Below are positions 7,769 through 16,787 of a stretch of 64,000 nucleotides of DNA, one piece after another. The stretch spans positions 8,556 to 72,555 of the forward strand of contig JBAUHI010000076.1 in NCBI GenBank assembly GCA_049680185.1. The letters are read 5' to 3'. A model generated the notes under the pieces. The model saw nothing but the letters and a program-made list of their open reading frames with translations. It was not told the origin of the DNA and ran no database searches. Numbering within the stretch: position 1 is the stretch's first letter; each line of letters begins with the position of its first letter. This stretch comes from CAMLHU01 sp049680185 (lineage in GTDB: Bacteria; Gemmatimonadota; Gemmatimonadetes; Gemmatimonadales; GWC2-71-9). The translations under genes were made by a program, and so were the position numbers.

Positions 7769-8798
7769 TCGCGAACGTCGGGCAGGCGCGTACATACCCG
7801 CCATCGACCGGCGACCATTCCTGCCGCGGCACCAGCACCTTGGCCTTTCGGTCCGGTCCCAGGGCAAAGACCGACGGCGCCGCCATCGCACAGATCCCGC
7901 AGCCCACACAGCGGGGCGCGTCGACCGAGACCTCGACCGTGTGCCGCGGGTAGATCCCCGATGCGTGCGCCGGGAATCCCTCCGGCAACTGCTCCAGCGC
8001 TTCCATCGTGGCCCGGTACCCTTCGTCGATCAGCTCCCGGGTGTGGTTGAACGTGAACATCCCCACATGCTCGACCCGCGGATGCACCAGCAGGAGGGGC
8101 GGCAACTCCCAGCCGCGCAGACGCTCGGCCAGGATCGTCTGCATCACCAGCTCCAGGGCGCGGGCGTAGGTCGCGGCGAACCCGCCCGGGTCGGCCGCCT
8201 CCGTGAGTCCGCTGGTGGCGCCAACGTGCACGGCCAGCACCGGCCCAGGACACTCGCTCGCCGCGATGCGGACCGGAAGGCTCTCCGCCACTGCGCCATC
8301 GACACAGAGCCTGCCATCCACCTCGCGGGGCGGAAAGAGCCCCGGCAGGGCACACGAGCCGAAGATCGCCTCCCGGACCTTGACGTGATCAAGCCCCGGA
8401 AGGCCCCACAGCACCTGCGACCCGCTCCTCAAGTCGACCGTCGCCACCACCAGGCGCCGTTCCAGCTGGCGGAACGTCACGTCCTTCACCAAACGGCCGA
8501 TCAGTGCGTCGAGTGGTTCGTGGCGGTACACGGCAGGGGAGCGCATCCGCTTGAACGCCATGTCGGCGTGAGCGACCTGGAAAATGTCCCGGCGGTGGAC
8601 GGTCAGTGCTATGCTGCGCATCTCCGCCACCGGGAGCCCAGCGGCCCAGGCGCCCGCGATGAGGGAGCCCATCGAACAGCCCACGACGAGGTCCGGGACC
8701 ATCCCGACCTCTTCCAGCGCCTGGAAGACGCCGATGTGGGCCATCCCCTTCAGGCCACCGCCGCCGAGTACCAACGAGAAATGGCCGTCGATCCGCAC
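7692..8798 (-). CDS. Patatin-like phospholipase fused to a C-terminal 4Fe-4S ferredoxin domain
   Basis: Using GTG 8796-8798 the protein has 368 residues. Residues 7-280 form a patatin/RssA-like lipase: oxyanion loop GGGGLKG (12-18), nucleophile S42 in GCSMG and catalytic D167 in DGAV. The last 75 residues form a single-cluster ferredoxin domain with C297-x2-C300-x2-C303 and C339-P340, the four ligands of one 4Fe-4S centre, then a Pro/Ala-rich tail. Patatin domains hydrolyse membrane acyl lipids; the attached iron-sulfur domain suggests redox control or docking to an electron carrier, which is inference. The frame is open further upstream, so the start is uncertain. It is divergent from the permease gene. 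Confidence 0.8.
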   Translation of the reverse strand: MRIDGHFSLVLGGGGLKGMAHIGVFQALEEVGMVPDLVVGCSMGSLIAGAWAAGLPVAEMRSIALTVHRRDIFQVAHADMAFKRMRSPAVYRHEPLDALIGRLVKDVTFRQLERRLVVATVDLRSGSQVLWGLPGLDHVKVREAIFGSCALPGLFPPREVDGRLCVDGAVAESLPVRIAASECPGPVLAVHVGATSGLTEAADPGGFAATYARALELVMQTILAERLRGWELPPLLLVHPRVEHVGMFTFNHTRELIDEGYRATMEALEQLPEGFPAHASGIYPRHTVEVSVDAPRCVGCGICAMAAPSVFALGPDRKAKVLVPRQEWSPVDGGYVRACPTFAIRAQLPEPPAEQAAPAPAPTTRRTS

Positions 8799-8839
8799 CG
8801 CTTGTCCCAGGGGAGAGGTCGGGAGTAACGTACCGCACC

Positions 8840-9676
8840 ATGTACCGTATCCGCCAGCAGCTCGCACGCGATCCGCTCTTCGCCATCGGGGTCACGTTGG
8901 CACTCGTGGTCATCATCGCGGGCCTCGCCGCTCCGCTGCTGGCGCCGGCGGATCCGATCACCGGCGATCTCCGGGCGGCGTACCTGCTCTCGCCATCGCT
9001 CCACCACCTGTTCGGCACCGACAGTCAAGGACGCGATGTGCTGAGCCGGGTCCTCTACGGTGCTCGGATCTCCCTCGCGGTCGGCCTCATTGCACAATCG
9101 GTGTCGCTGGCCATCGGCGTCACGCTTGGCCTCGTGTCCGGCTACTACGGGCGCTGGGTCGACGCGGTGGTGATGCGTCTGGCCGACATCACGCTCGCAT
9201 TCCCCACGCTCCTGCTGCTCATCGCGGTGGCGGCCGCAGTGCGACCGTCGCTCGGGCTCATCTTCGTGGTCATCGGCGCGGTCGGCTGGGCCGGTCTGGC
9301 GCGGCTGGTCCGCGGACAGGTGCTGGTGCTGCGGAGTGCCGAGTATGTGCTGGCCGCGCGCGCCCTCGGCGCCAGCGACCGCCGGGTGCTCTGGCGCCAC
9401 CTGCTCCCCAACGTGCAGGCGCCGGTCATCGTCGCTGCGACGCTCGGCATCGCTGGTGCGATGATGGCGGAAGCGGCGCTGTCCTTTCTCGGACTTGGCG
9501 CCCAGCCACCAACGCCGAGCTGGGGCGCGATGGTGGCGGACGGACGCGACCTGCTCCGCGTGGCGCCGTGGGTGTCGGTGGCGCCCGGCGCCGCGATCGG
9601 CATTGCGGTGCTTGCCTTCAACCTCGTGGGTGACGGGCTGCGCGAGGTGTTCGGTGAACGGCCCGGACGAGGATGA
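8840..9676 (+). CDS. DppC/OppC-type ABC transporter permease
   Basis: This 278-residue protein has the N-terminal OppC_N-like helix (residues 13-36), FGTDSQGRDVLSRVLYGARISL typical of DppC/OppC (shown here in part: GTDSQGRDVLSR), about six membrane helices and the cytoplasmic EAA loop around ALGASDRR followed by HLLPN. It should pair with a DppB-type permease, two ATPases and a periplasmic binding protein to import peptides or nickel. None of those partners is adjacent in this window, so it is an orphan subunit here. Its stop overlaps the aminotransferase start. Confidence 0.88.
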   Translation: MYRIRQQLARDPLFAIGVTLALVVIIAGLAAPLLAPADPITGDLRAAYLLSPSLHHLFGTDSQGRDVLSRVLYGARISLAVGLIAQSVSLAIGVTLGLVSGYYGRWVDAVVMRLADITLAFPTLLLLIAVAAAVRPSLGLIFVVIGAVGWAGLARLVRGQVLVLRSAEYVLAARALGASDRRVLWRHLLPNVQAPVIVAATLGIAGAMMAEAALSFLGLGAQPPTPSWGAMVADGRDLLRVAPWVSVAPGAAIGIAVLAFNLVGDGLREVFGERPGRG

Positions 9677-10833
9677 CCATGGACAAGGATCTGCGGGACC
9701 TCAGACGGGTCGAGTTCCCCTGGGCGGACCAGACCACTTACCTGAATCACGCGAGCACCGGGCCACTACCGGAGCGGACGCGGCTCGTGCTCGAGAGCTG
9801 GAACCGGCGCCGCACCATGCCGTTCACCTTGCCCGACCCGGAGCTCTTCTCGGTGTTCACCACCGCGCGGGGGCTCGCGGCCCGGCTGGTGAACGCCCAT
9901 CCCGACGAGATCGCCCTCGCCACCAACACCACGTGGGGGTTGGCGCTGGCGGCGGCGGCGCTCCCGCTCGGAGCCGGCGATGTCGTGGTCGTGAGCGACA
10001 AGGAGTTCCCGGCCAATGTCTATCCGTGGCTCCTCCTCAAGGAGCGTGGCGTGCGGCTCGACCTGGTGCCGACCACGCCCGAGGGATGGCCCGACGAGGC
10101 GGCGATGCTGGGACGGCTGGAGCGGCCGGAGGTGAAGGCCGTCGCCGTGTCGCTGGTACAGTTCAGCAACGGCTATCAGGTGGACCTGGCGGCGTTCTCC
10201 GCTGCCACCCGCCGGCTGGGGAAGTTCCTGGTGGTGGACGGCATCCAGGCCGTCGGTCAGGTGCTGGTCGACCTGACGAGAACGCCGGTGGACATCCTCT
10301 CGTGCGGCGGCCAGAAGTGGCTGCTCTCGGGGTGGGGATCGGGATTCACGTATGTGCGGCGAGAACTGATCGGCCAGCTTCGACCGGCGATGACCGGATG
10401 GATGGCGTTCGAAGGGACCGATGACTTCTCCCGGCTCACGGCGTACGACCCGACGCTCCGTCCCGACGCGCGACGGTTCGAGATGATCACGCTGCCGTTC
10501 CACGACCTGGCCGGATTCAACACGTCGGTCGAGATGCTGCTGTCGGTGGGGATCGACCGGGTCGCAGCGCACCTGGCAGCGGTCCACGCGCCGGTCATCT
10601 CGGCGGCGGAGAGGTCGGGGGCGCGGATCACTTCACCACGTGGCGCACGCGGCTCGGGGATCCTCTGTGTGGCGCCCCAGGACCTGGCCGGGAGCTTCGC
10701 ACGACTCAAGGCGGCGGGCGTCCATGCGTCGCTCCGTGAGGGTGCCATCCGGCTTTCGCCGCACTTCTACACGACACCCGAGGAGATGGAGCGGGTGGCG
10801 GCGGTGCTGGAAAGTGGGAGCGGGGGAAAGTGA
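9673..10833 (+). CDS. Class V aminotransferase / cysteine desulfurase-like PLP enzyme
   Basis: The ATG at 9673 overlaps the permease stop; a second in-frame ATG lies 6 nt later. The 386-residue protein has the fold-type I layout: YLNHASTGPLP at the N-terminus, ATNTTWGLALAA for the PLP phosphate, VVDGIQAVGQ with the PLP-ring Asp, and CGGQKWLLSGWGSGF with the Schiff-base Lys near residue 215. The catalytic Cys loop of true NifS/SufS desulfurases is not obvious. It may be an isopenicillin-N-epimerase-like or kynureninase-like enzyme. The substrate is not known, and the permease neighbour gives no clear pathway. Confidence 0.82.
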   Translation: MTMDKDLRDLRRVEFPWADQTTYLNHASTGPLPERTRLVLESWNRRRTMPFTLPDPELFSVFTTARGLAARLVNAHPDEIALATNTTWGLALAAAALPLGAGDVVVVSDKEFPANVYPWLLLKERGVRLDLVPTTPEGWPDEAAMLGRLERPEVKAVAVSLVQFSNGYQVDLAAFSAATRRLGKFLVVDGIQAVGQVLVDLTRTPVDILSCGGQKWLLSGWGSGFTYVRRELIGQLRPAMTGWMAFEGTDDFSRLTAYDPTLRPDARRFEMITLPFHDLAGFNTSVEMLLSVGIDRVAAHLAAVHAPVISAAERSGARITSPRGARGSGILCVAPQDLAGSFARLKAAGVHASLREGAIRLSPHFYTTPEEMERVAAVLESGSGGK

Positions 10834-10897
10834 GGGGGGTGAAACGTGACGAGCGAAGAGTGAACAGGAAGTGCGCGGGGAACGCGGCGGCCCGCGG
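10831..10897. repeat. One-armed run of GTGAACGG-like units (copy 5, degenerate)
   Basis: The gap between two convergent genes holds GTGAGGGGG, GTGAAAC, GTGACGAG and GTGAACAGG in the same orientation, starting within the aminotransferase stop codon. No clear opposite arm is present, only a short GC-rich inverted repeat near 10883-10898. It looks like a decayed or half copy of the palindromes at 1623, 35131, 46249 and 63424. Confidence 0.45.
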
Positions 10898-12160
10898 TCA
10901 GTCGGCGATCAGCAACGCGTAGTTCTTCTTGCCCTTCTGCAGGATGATGTACCGGCCGACGAGGAGGTCTGCCGGGGCGATCGTGCGCGCGCCATCGGCC
11001 TTGTCCCCGTTCACGGAGAACCCGCCCTGTTCGAGTCCCCGCCGAGCTTCGGCCTTGGACGTGGCCAGTCCGGAACTCACCAGCAGGTCCGCCAGTGCTA
11101 CGCCCCCGGCCAGCGCGCTCCGTACGATGTGGTGGGTCGGCACCTCGTCCGCCAGCACAGAGAACACGTCCGTCGACGATGAGCGCAGGTCGCCACCGCC
11201 GAAGAGGAGCCGGCTCGCGGCGATGACGCGGTCAGCGGTCTCCCGTCCGTGGACGATCGCCGTCACCTCCGCCGCCAACCGCCGCTGGCCCTCCCGCTTT
11301 CCGGGCTCAACGCGGTGCGCCTGGGTGATCGCGGTGACCTCGTCGAGTGGCAGGAAGGTGAAGAGCTTGAGGAACCGCTCGACGTCGGCATCCTCCTGGT
11401 TGAGCCAGAACTGGTAGAACTTGTACGGACTGGTCCGTTGGGGATCGAGCCAGACGTTCCCGTCCTCGCTCTTGCCGAACTTGGCCCCCGATCCCGTCGT
11501 CAGGAGCGGGAACACCAGACCGTGGACCTGCTGTCCATCGCGGCGGGACACCAGTTCGCACCCGGCGGTGATGTTGCCCCACTGGTCGGTGCCACCCACC
11601 TGCAGCTCGCAGCCGTCGTGGTGATACAGGTGCCAGAAGTCGTGTGCCTGCGCCAGCATGTACGCGAACTCGGCGAAGGAGATCCCGGTCTCCATCCGGC
11701 TCTTGACCGATTCCTTTTGCAGCATGTAGCTGACCGTGAAGTGCTTGCCCACGTCCCGCAGGAAATCGACCAGGCGAAGCTCTCCGAGCCAGTCGGCATT
11801 GTTCCGCATCCGCGCCGCCTGCTTGCCCTCGAAGGTCACGAATCGCCGGAGCTGCGCCTCGATCCCTCGGGCGTTCGCCAGCACCTGGGTCGCATCGAGC
11901 ATCGGACGCTCCGAGCGCTTCCCGCTCGGGTCGCCGATGAGGCCGGTCCCGCCACCGATGAGGATGATCGGGGTCCCGCCGGTCCGCTGCAGCCACGCGA
12001 GCCCCATCACCGGCACCAGATTCCCGACGTGGAGCGAATCGGCCGTCGGGTCGAAGCCGGCATAGCCGACGATCGCTCCGCGTGCGAGGCGTTCCTCAAG
12101 ACCGGGCGTCAGGTCGGCGACGAAGCCGCGGGCGGTGAGGGTGGTGAGCAGCGAGTCCAT
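10898..12160 (-). CDS. tyrS: Tyrosyl-tRNA synthetase
   Basis: The 420-residue protein is full length for bacterial TyrRS. It has the class I HIGH motif as HVGN (residues 44-47) after FDPTADSL, tyrosine-pocket residues around SYMLQKESV and GGTDQWGN, and the KMSKS loop as KFGKS near residue 230. The last 70 residues form an S4-like RNA-binding domain (LADLLVSSGLATSKAEARR). It charges tRNA-Tyr in the cytoplasm. It is a single gene, convergent with the aminotransferase and divergent from PBP1A. Confidence 0.97.
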   Translation of the reverse strand: MDSLLTTLTARGFVADLTPGLEERLARGAIVGYAGFDPTADSLHVGNLVPVMGLAWLQRTGGTPIILIGGGTGLIGDPSGKRSERPMLDATQVLANARGIEAQLRRFVTFEGKQAARMRNNADWLGELRLVDFLRDVGKHFTVSYMLQKESVKSRMETGISFAEFAYMLAQAHDFWHLYHHDGCELQVGGTDQWGNITAGCELVSRRDGQQVHGLVFPLLTTGSGAKFGKSEDGNVWLDPQRTSPYKFYQFWLNQEDADVERFLKLFTFLPLDEVTAITQAHRVEPGKREGQRRLAAEVTAIVHGRETADRVIAASRLLFGGGDLRSSSTDVFSVLADEVPTHHIVRSALAGGVALADLLVSSGLATSKAEARRGLEQGGFSVNGDKADGARTIAPADLLVGRYIILQKGKKNYALLIAD

Positions 12161-12175
12161 GCCGGAAATGTACGA

Positions 12176-12242
12176 GCCTCCCCGGAGCAGGGGGAAGGGA
12201 GGCGCGCTTTCTCTTTTCCCGCCCTGCGCGCTCCGCTAGTAT
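12176..12242 (+). promoter_or_regulatory. tyrS/PBP1A divergent gap: hairpin and predicted PBP1A -10
   Basis: GCCTCCC at 12176-12182 and GGGAGGC at 12197-12203 can form a 7-bp hairpin followed by a T-rich stretch. TAGTAT at 12237-12242 resembles a -10 and ends 6 nt before the PBP1A ATG, with only a weak TTTTCC 17 nt upstream. This would give a leaderless transcript. The hairpin's role is unknown. Confidence 0.35.
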
Positions 12243-12248
12243 TCGACC

Positions 12249-14417
12249 ATGCCTTCCCGCGTCATCCGCCAGCTGGGCCGCTGGTGGCACACTCCCGTTA
12301 TCCGCCGCTGGACCCTCACCGTGGCGTTCTCGGCCCTGGGGTTCGGCACGGCGCTGCTGTGGGGGTCGTGGGCCCGGGCCTGCCTCAATAATGCCTGTCC
12401 CTCCGTCGCGAGCGTCGGCGGCTACGACGCCGACCAGGCCTCCAAGGTCTACGCCGCCGACGGGCGCCTGGTCACCGATTTCGGGCTGCAGCGCCGGACG
12501 GTGATCTCGCTCAACCAGATGTCCCCCGCCGTGATCGCCGCCTTCCTTGCCACCGAGGACAAGCGCTTCTACCGCCACCACGGGATCGACTGGATCCGTG
12601 TCCTGGGTGCGATGAAGGACATGGTGATCGAACGGCGGATCGCCGGCGGGGCATCGACGATCACGATGCAGTTGGCGGGCAACCTCTGGCCCGAGGAGAT
12701 CGACCGCAACGACCGATCCTTCCGGCGCAAGCTGCGCGAGGCCCAGGTGGCGCTCGAGCTCGAGCGCACCTACCCGAAGGACAAGATCCTCGAGCTCTAC
12801 CTCAACCAGATCGACCTCGGCAACCGCGCATTCGGGGTCGAGGCTGCGGCGCAGCGCTACTTCGGCAAGTCGGCCCGGGACTTGAATGTGGCCGAGGCAG
12901 CGACGCTTGCGGCGCTGCCGAAGAGCCCGGCCTACTACAACCCTCGCCGCCACCGGCTGCACTCCATCGAGCGCCGCAACACCATCATCAACCTCCTGCG
13001 TGATAACGGGTACCTGACCGCCGCGGAGGCAGAGCGGTGGAAGGCCTATCCGCTGATCCTGTCCAATCGCTCCGACTTCAGCGAGGTGGCGCCGTATTTC
13101 ACCGAGTATGTGCGTCAGCTGATGGAGGCGCGCTTCGGTTCCGACCTCTACACCTCGGGGTACCGGATCCACACGACCCTGGACCTGGACATCCAGCTCA
13201 CGGCGGAGCGTTCCCTCGAAGCACAGCTCGAGGACATCGAGAACGGCCAATACGGTCCGTATCACCACGAGACCTACGCCCAGTACATCCAGGAGAAGGC
13301 CGACAAGGGGGACGCGTCGCAGGAGGGGCCGACCTATTCGCCCTATCTCCAGGGGATCTCTGTGGTGCTCGAGGCCAAGACGGGGAACATCCTGGCGATG
13401 GTGGGTGGCCGTGACTTCGATGACAGCAAGTTCAATCGCACGGTCAACGCCCGCCGCCAGCCGGGCTCGACCTTCAAGCCGTTCGTGTACTCGGCCGCGC
13501 TCCGCGCCGGACATCCGCTCTCCGAGATCCTGGTCGATGAGCCCATCAGCGTGCCGATGGGCCCGACCGAGCCGCCGTGGGAGCCGCAGAACTACGACCA
13601 GACGTTCCGGGGTCCGATGTCCCTCCGCCAGGCGCTCACGATGTCCGACAACATCGTGACGATCCGTCTGGGGATGGAGGAACTGGGGGAACAGGCGGTG
13701 ATCGCCGAGGCCACCAAGTTCGGGATCACCACCAAGATCCCGAGCGTGCCATCGATCCACATCGGTTCCGCAGACGTGCAGCCGTTGGAGATGATCTCGG
13801 CATACACCGCGTTCGCCAATCTCGGCCCGCGGAGCGTGCCGAACCCGATCCTCTGGGTCGAGGACAAGGACGGCAACATCGTCTGGCGCCCCCAGGTACA
13901 GCTCAAGCCGGTGATGGATTCGGACCAGGCCTGGCTCCTGGTCGACGTGATGCGCGACGTCCTTCGGAGTCCAATGGGGAGCGCCCATCAGGCGTGGGTC
14001 AATGCCAACTTGGACCTCCCGGCTGCCGGCAAGACCGGCACCACGGATGACGGCGCCGACGTCTGGTTCATCGGCTACACCCCGGATCTCGTGGCAGGCA
14101 TCTGGATGGGTCTCGACAAGCCGGAGCGGATCAAGAACGGCGCGGTGGGCGGCGTGCTCGCCGCACCGGCCTGGATGGCGATGATGAAGGACATCTACCA
14201 GCGGCGGGCGGTCCCCAAGGACCCCTGGCCGCGTCCGGCGGATCTCACCTTCGCCGAGATCGATCGCCAATCGGGCGAACGGGCGTTGCCGTTCTGCCCC
14301 ACCGAGAATCGGTTCATCGAGTCCTACATCCCCGGGACCGAACCGAAGACGTACTGCCACCTGCACGCATTCAATCCAGTCGGTGGTACCGCCCCGCAAT
14401 ATCCCGGACAGCACTGA
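12249..14417 (+). CDS. mrcA: Penicillin-binding protein 1A (bifunctional transglycosylase/transpeptidase)
   Basis: This 722-residue class A PBP has an N-terminal membrane anchor (about residues 19-38). A GT51 glycosyltransferase domain follows with ATEDKRFYRHHGID (catalytic Glu near 102) and GGASTITMQLAGN. The transpeptidase domain has the nucleophilic Ser in RQPGSTFKPF near 407, SDN near 466 and KTGTT near 595. It polymerises and cross-links peptidoglycan in the periplasm. A short Cys-containing tail follows the transpeptidase domain. It is transcribed divergently from tyrS and ends 4 nt before the amidohydrolase start. Confidence 0.95.
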   Translation: MPSRVIRQLGRWWHTPVIRRWTLTVAFSALGFGTALLWGSWARACLNNACPSVASVGGYDADQASKVYAADGRLVTDFGLQRRTVISLNQMSPAVIAAFLATEDKRFYRHHGIDWIRVLGAMKDMVIERRIAGGASTITMQLAGNLWPEEIDRNDRSFRRKLREAQVALELERTYPKDKILELYLNQIDLGNRAFGVEAAAQRYFGKSARDLNVAEAATLAALPKSPAYYNPRRHRLHSIERRNTIINLLRDNGYLTAAEAERWKAYPLILSNRSDFSEVAPYFTEYVRQLMEARFGSDLYTSGYRIHTTLDLDIQLTAERSLEAQLEDIENGQYGPYHHETYAQYIQEKADKGDASQEGPTYSPYLQGISVVLEAKTGNILAMVGGRDFDDSKFNRTVNARRQPGSTFKPFVYSAALRAGHPLSEILVDEPISVPMGPTEPPWEPQNYDQTFRGPMSLRQALTMSDNIVTIRLGMEELGEQAVIAEATKFGITTKIPSVPSIHIGSADVQPLEMISAYTAFANLGPRSVPNPILWVEDKDGNIVWRPQVQLKPVMDSDQAWLLVDVMRDVLRSPMGSAHQAWVNANLDLPAAGKTGTTDDGADVWFIGYTPDLVAGIWMGLDKPERIKNGAVGGVLAAPAWMAMMKDIYQRRAVPKDPWPRPADLTFAEIDRQSGERALPFCPTENRFIESYIPGTEPKTYCHLHAFNPVGGTAPQYPGQH

Positions 14418-14421
14418 ACGC

Positions 14422-15666
14422 GTGAGCCACCCCGTCATCGGTGCCGACTGGGTGGTCCCGATGGCGGGGCCGCCAGTGGCACAGGGGGAGCTTGTCCTCG
14501 CCGATGACGGACGCATTGCCGCGGTCCGATCCCCCGAGCTCCAGCCCTCCCGACACTCCGGCCCCACGGCGCTCCTTCCGGGGCTCGTCAACGCCCACAC
14601 CCATCTCGAGCTCACCGGATTCGACGGTCTGGTCGATGACGCCGACTTCTCTGCGTGGATCCCGCACATCATCCGGCTCAAGGCGGCCCGCACGGCCGAC
14701 CAGTTCCTCGCTGCGGCCCGCCAGGGGGTCCGCGATTGCTGGGCGATAGGCGTCACCTCCGTCGCCGACTGCGGTGATTCCGGCGCAGTGATCGAGGCGC
14801 TCCACGAACTCGGCGCCAGCGGCATCGCCTACCATGAGGTGTTCGGCCCCGATCCCGCCGACGCCCAAGTCCAGTTCTCGAAGTGGACGGCACGGATGCT
14901 CGAGCTGCGGCGGTTCGCGTCGGCCCGGGTGACCCTCGGCGCCTCGCCGCACGCCCCGTACACGGTGAGCGGCGAGCTGTACCGGCTCGCCGCACAGTGG
15001 GCCCGTGGGCAGGGCATGCCGATCGCGGTCCATGTCGCGGAGGCGCCGGACGAAGTGGCGCTGCTGCGTGACGGGAGCGGCGGGTTCGCCGAGGGGTGGC
15101 GGCGTCGGGGCGTTCCGCTCCCCAAGGCGGGATGCTCGCCGGTCCAGTGGCTCGATCGCCACGGCGTGTTCGGTCCCGACACCATTGCGATCCACACCAT
15201 CCACGTCGACGGAGCCGACGTCGAGACCCTCGCGCGCCGGGGGTGTGGGGTGGCACATTGCCCCCGGTCCAATCGGCGCCATCGTCACGGTGACGCCCCG
15301 CTTCCGCTCCTCCTCAGCAGGATCGACCGAGTGGGCGTGGGCACAGATTCCGTCGCCAGTGTGGCACCCCTCGACCTCCTGGCCGAGGTCCGTGCGGCCC
15401 GGGCGCTCGCCGGGTGCTCGGCCGAACGGGCGCTGGAGTGGGCGACCATCGGTGCCGCCCGAGCGATCGGGCTCGACCGGGACGTCGGCACGCTCGAGTC
15501 CGGCAAGTGGGGTGATGCCGTCGCGATCCGGCTTCCCGGCGGGACCACCGCCGACCGGCTCCACGAGGCCATCCTCGCGAGCTCGCCGTCGGACGTGATC
15601 TGCACCTGGGTGTCCGGGCGGGTGGTGTACGGGTCGTGGGATGCCATCGCAGGAAGGGAATCGTGA
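14422..15666 (+). CDS. Amidohydrolase / cyclic amidine deaminase family
   Basis: The GTG at 14422, just after the PBP1A stop, yields 414 residues. The metal-dependent TIM-barrel motif set is complete: H59-x-H61 in NAHTHLEL, H204 and acid E207 in HVAE, H258/H261 in HTIHVDG and D309 in GTDSVAS. This is the arrangement of the SAH/MTA/guanine/aminodeoxyfutalosine deaminase branch. An aminodeoxyfutalosine deaminase role in menaquinone synthesis is possible, but no other mqn gene is in the window. Substrate is therefore open. The next gene, argR, starts 7 nt downstream. Confidence 0.8.
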   Translation: MSHPVIGADWVVPMAGPPVAQGELVLADDGRIAAVRSPELQPSRHSGPTALLPGLVNAHTHLELTGFDGLVDDADFSAWIPHIIRLKAARTADQFLAAARQGVRDCWAIGVTSVADCGDSGAVIEALHELGASGIAYHEVFGPDPADAQVQFSKWTARMLELRRFASARVTLGASPHAPYTVSGELYRLAAQWARGQGMPIAVHVAEAPDEVALLRDGSGGFAEGWRRRGVPLPKAGCSPVQWLDRHGVFGPDTIAIHTIHVDGADVETLARRGCGVAHCPRSNRRHRHGDAPLPLLLSRIDRVGVGTDSVASVAPLDLLAEVRAARALAGCSAERALEWATIGAARAIGLDRDVGTLESGKWGDAVAIRLPGGTTADRLHEAILASSPSDVICTWVSGRVVYGSWDAIAGRES

Positions 15667-15673
15667 ACTTCGA

Positions 15674-16117
15674 ATGAAATCCCGTCGCCACGCGCTCATC
15701 CTCCGCGCGATCAGCGAGGAACGCATCGAGAACCAGGACCGCCTCCGCGCGGCGCTGGCCCGCCACGGCGTCGAGGTCACCCAAGCCACGTTGTCGAGGG
15801 ACCTGCGGGAGCTCGGGCTCGTCAAACTATCGGATCCTGCTGGCGGGGGGTTCTACGCCCGTCCCGAAGAGGCGTCCCTCCGTCCTGCGCTCGAGAAGCT
15901 GCTGCCCGCGCTCCTGCTGTCGGTGGATGGGGTGGGTCCGATGATCGTGCTCAAGACCGCCGAAGGGGCGGCCGGAGCGGTGACTGCCGCGCTGGATCAG
16001 GCCGGGTGGGAGGATGTCATCGGGACCATCGCGGGCGATGACACGATCCTGATGATCACCAGGAGTGAACGCGCCCGCATCCTCGTGGCCGATCGCATCA
16101 AGGCGATCATCGGCTAG
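15674..16117 (+). CDS. argR: Arginine repressor
   Basis: The ATG at 15674 gives 147 residues, normal for ArgR. The N-terminal winged helix contains QATLSRDLRELGLVK, the family's DNA-recognition helix, and the C-terminal hexamerisation and arginine-binding domain ends with GTIAGDDTILMITRS, where the paired Asp residues bind arginine. It represses arginine biosynthesis when arginine is abundant. No arginine biosynthesis gene is beside it here; argR follows the amidohydrolase by 7 nt and is probably co-transcribed with it. Confidence 0.93.
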   Translation: MKSRRHALILRAISEERIENQDRLRAALARHGVEVTQATLSRDLRELGLVKLSDPAGGGFYARPEEASLRPALEKLLPALLLSVDGVGPMIVLKTAEGAAGAVTAALDQAGWEDVIGTIAGDDTILMITRSERARILVADRIKAIIG

Positions 16118-16153
16118 CTGTCACGTTTTCCGGTGCACCACAGGCGAATCCCC

Positions 16154-16227
16154 TTGCCCGCCAGAAGTATCGCCGTTACGCTACAAGGCAAGTGATTACC
16201 GCCCTTGCAGTTGGGTCGAACAGGAGG
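16154..16227 (+). promoter_or_regulatory. Predicted promoter and strong Shine-Dalgarno of the HNH gene
   Basis: TTGCCC at 16154-16159, a 17-nt spacer and TACGCT at 16177-16182 form a plausible sigma-70 promoter, giving a leader of about 45 nt. AGGAGG at 16222-16227 sits 6 nt before GTG 16234 and decides the start of the HNH gene over an in-frame ATG further upstream. It is one of the few clear Shine-Dalgarno sequences in the window. Confidence 0.6.
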
Positions 16228-16233
16228 ACCGGG

Positions 16234-16785
16234 GTGCGTTGCCTCGCATTGAACGCGTCGTTCGAACCGTTGACGATGGTGCCGGTCCGCCGGGCGCTTC
16301 GGCTTGTCATTGAGGGCAAGGCCGAGGTCGTCGAGGCGGACCGGAACGAGGTCATTCGGAGCGAGCGCCTCACGTTGCCGAGGCCGTCGATCATCCGATT
16401 GGTCAAGTTCGTGCACGTGCCCCGCCGATTCCGCCGCCAGGTCACCAACACGTTCCTCTTCGCGCGCGACAACTACAGTTGCCAGTACTGCCAGCGGAAC
16501 CAGGCGCAGTTGCGCCCGCGCGAGTGCCTGACGCGTGATCACCTCGTGCCGATCTCCCGGGGCGGCGGCAACGAATGGACCAATGTCGTGACCGCCTGCA
16601 GCAGCTGCAACACGCGCAAGGGGAATCAATTGCCGGACGAGTGCGGCATGCATCCGCATTCCGTGCCGCACGAGCCTCACTTCGTGCACCTCGCCTGGGC
16701 GGTCCGGAGCCTCACGCCGATCCAATCCAAGTACATCCGGCTCTTCTACGGGCCGGAGGCGCTCCGGGCGCTCGGCGGACGCTGA
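16234..16785 (+). CDS. HNH endonuclease family protein
   Basis: With the GTG selected by the AGGAGG site, the product has 183 residues. The C-terminal half holds an HNH core: zinc-binding CQYCQRN, then LTRDHLVPISRGGGNEWTN (H and N catalytic positions) and CSSCNTRKGNQLP. The N-terminal half (CLALNASFEPLTMVPVRRAL) is the usual start of small chromosomal HNH proteins widely conserved outside mobile elements. A DNA-processing or repair role is likely but the physiological substrate is not known. It stands directly before two GT9 genes, probably by chance. Confidence 0.85.
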   Translation: MRCLALNASFEPLTMVPVRRALRLVIEGKAEVVEADRNEVIRSERLTLPRPSIIRLVKFVHVPRRFRRQVTNTFLFARDNYSCQYCQRNQAQLRPRECLTRDHLVPISRGGGNEWTNVVTACSSCNTRKGNQLPDECGMHPHSVPHEPHFVHLAWAVRSLTPIQSKYIRLFYGPEALRALGGR

Positions 16786-16787
16786 GG

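Noticed and set aside
8840..9676. Complete peptide ABC transporter operon
   Set aside because: Only the DppC-like permease is present; no second permease, ATPase or binding protein flanks it.
12096..14825. Minus-strand frame of about 900 codons opposite PBP1A
   Set aside because: Antisense to a complete PBP1A; the translation lacks any domain and comes from high G+C bias.
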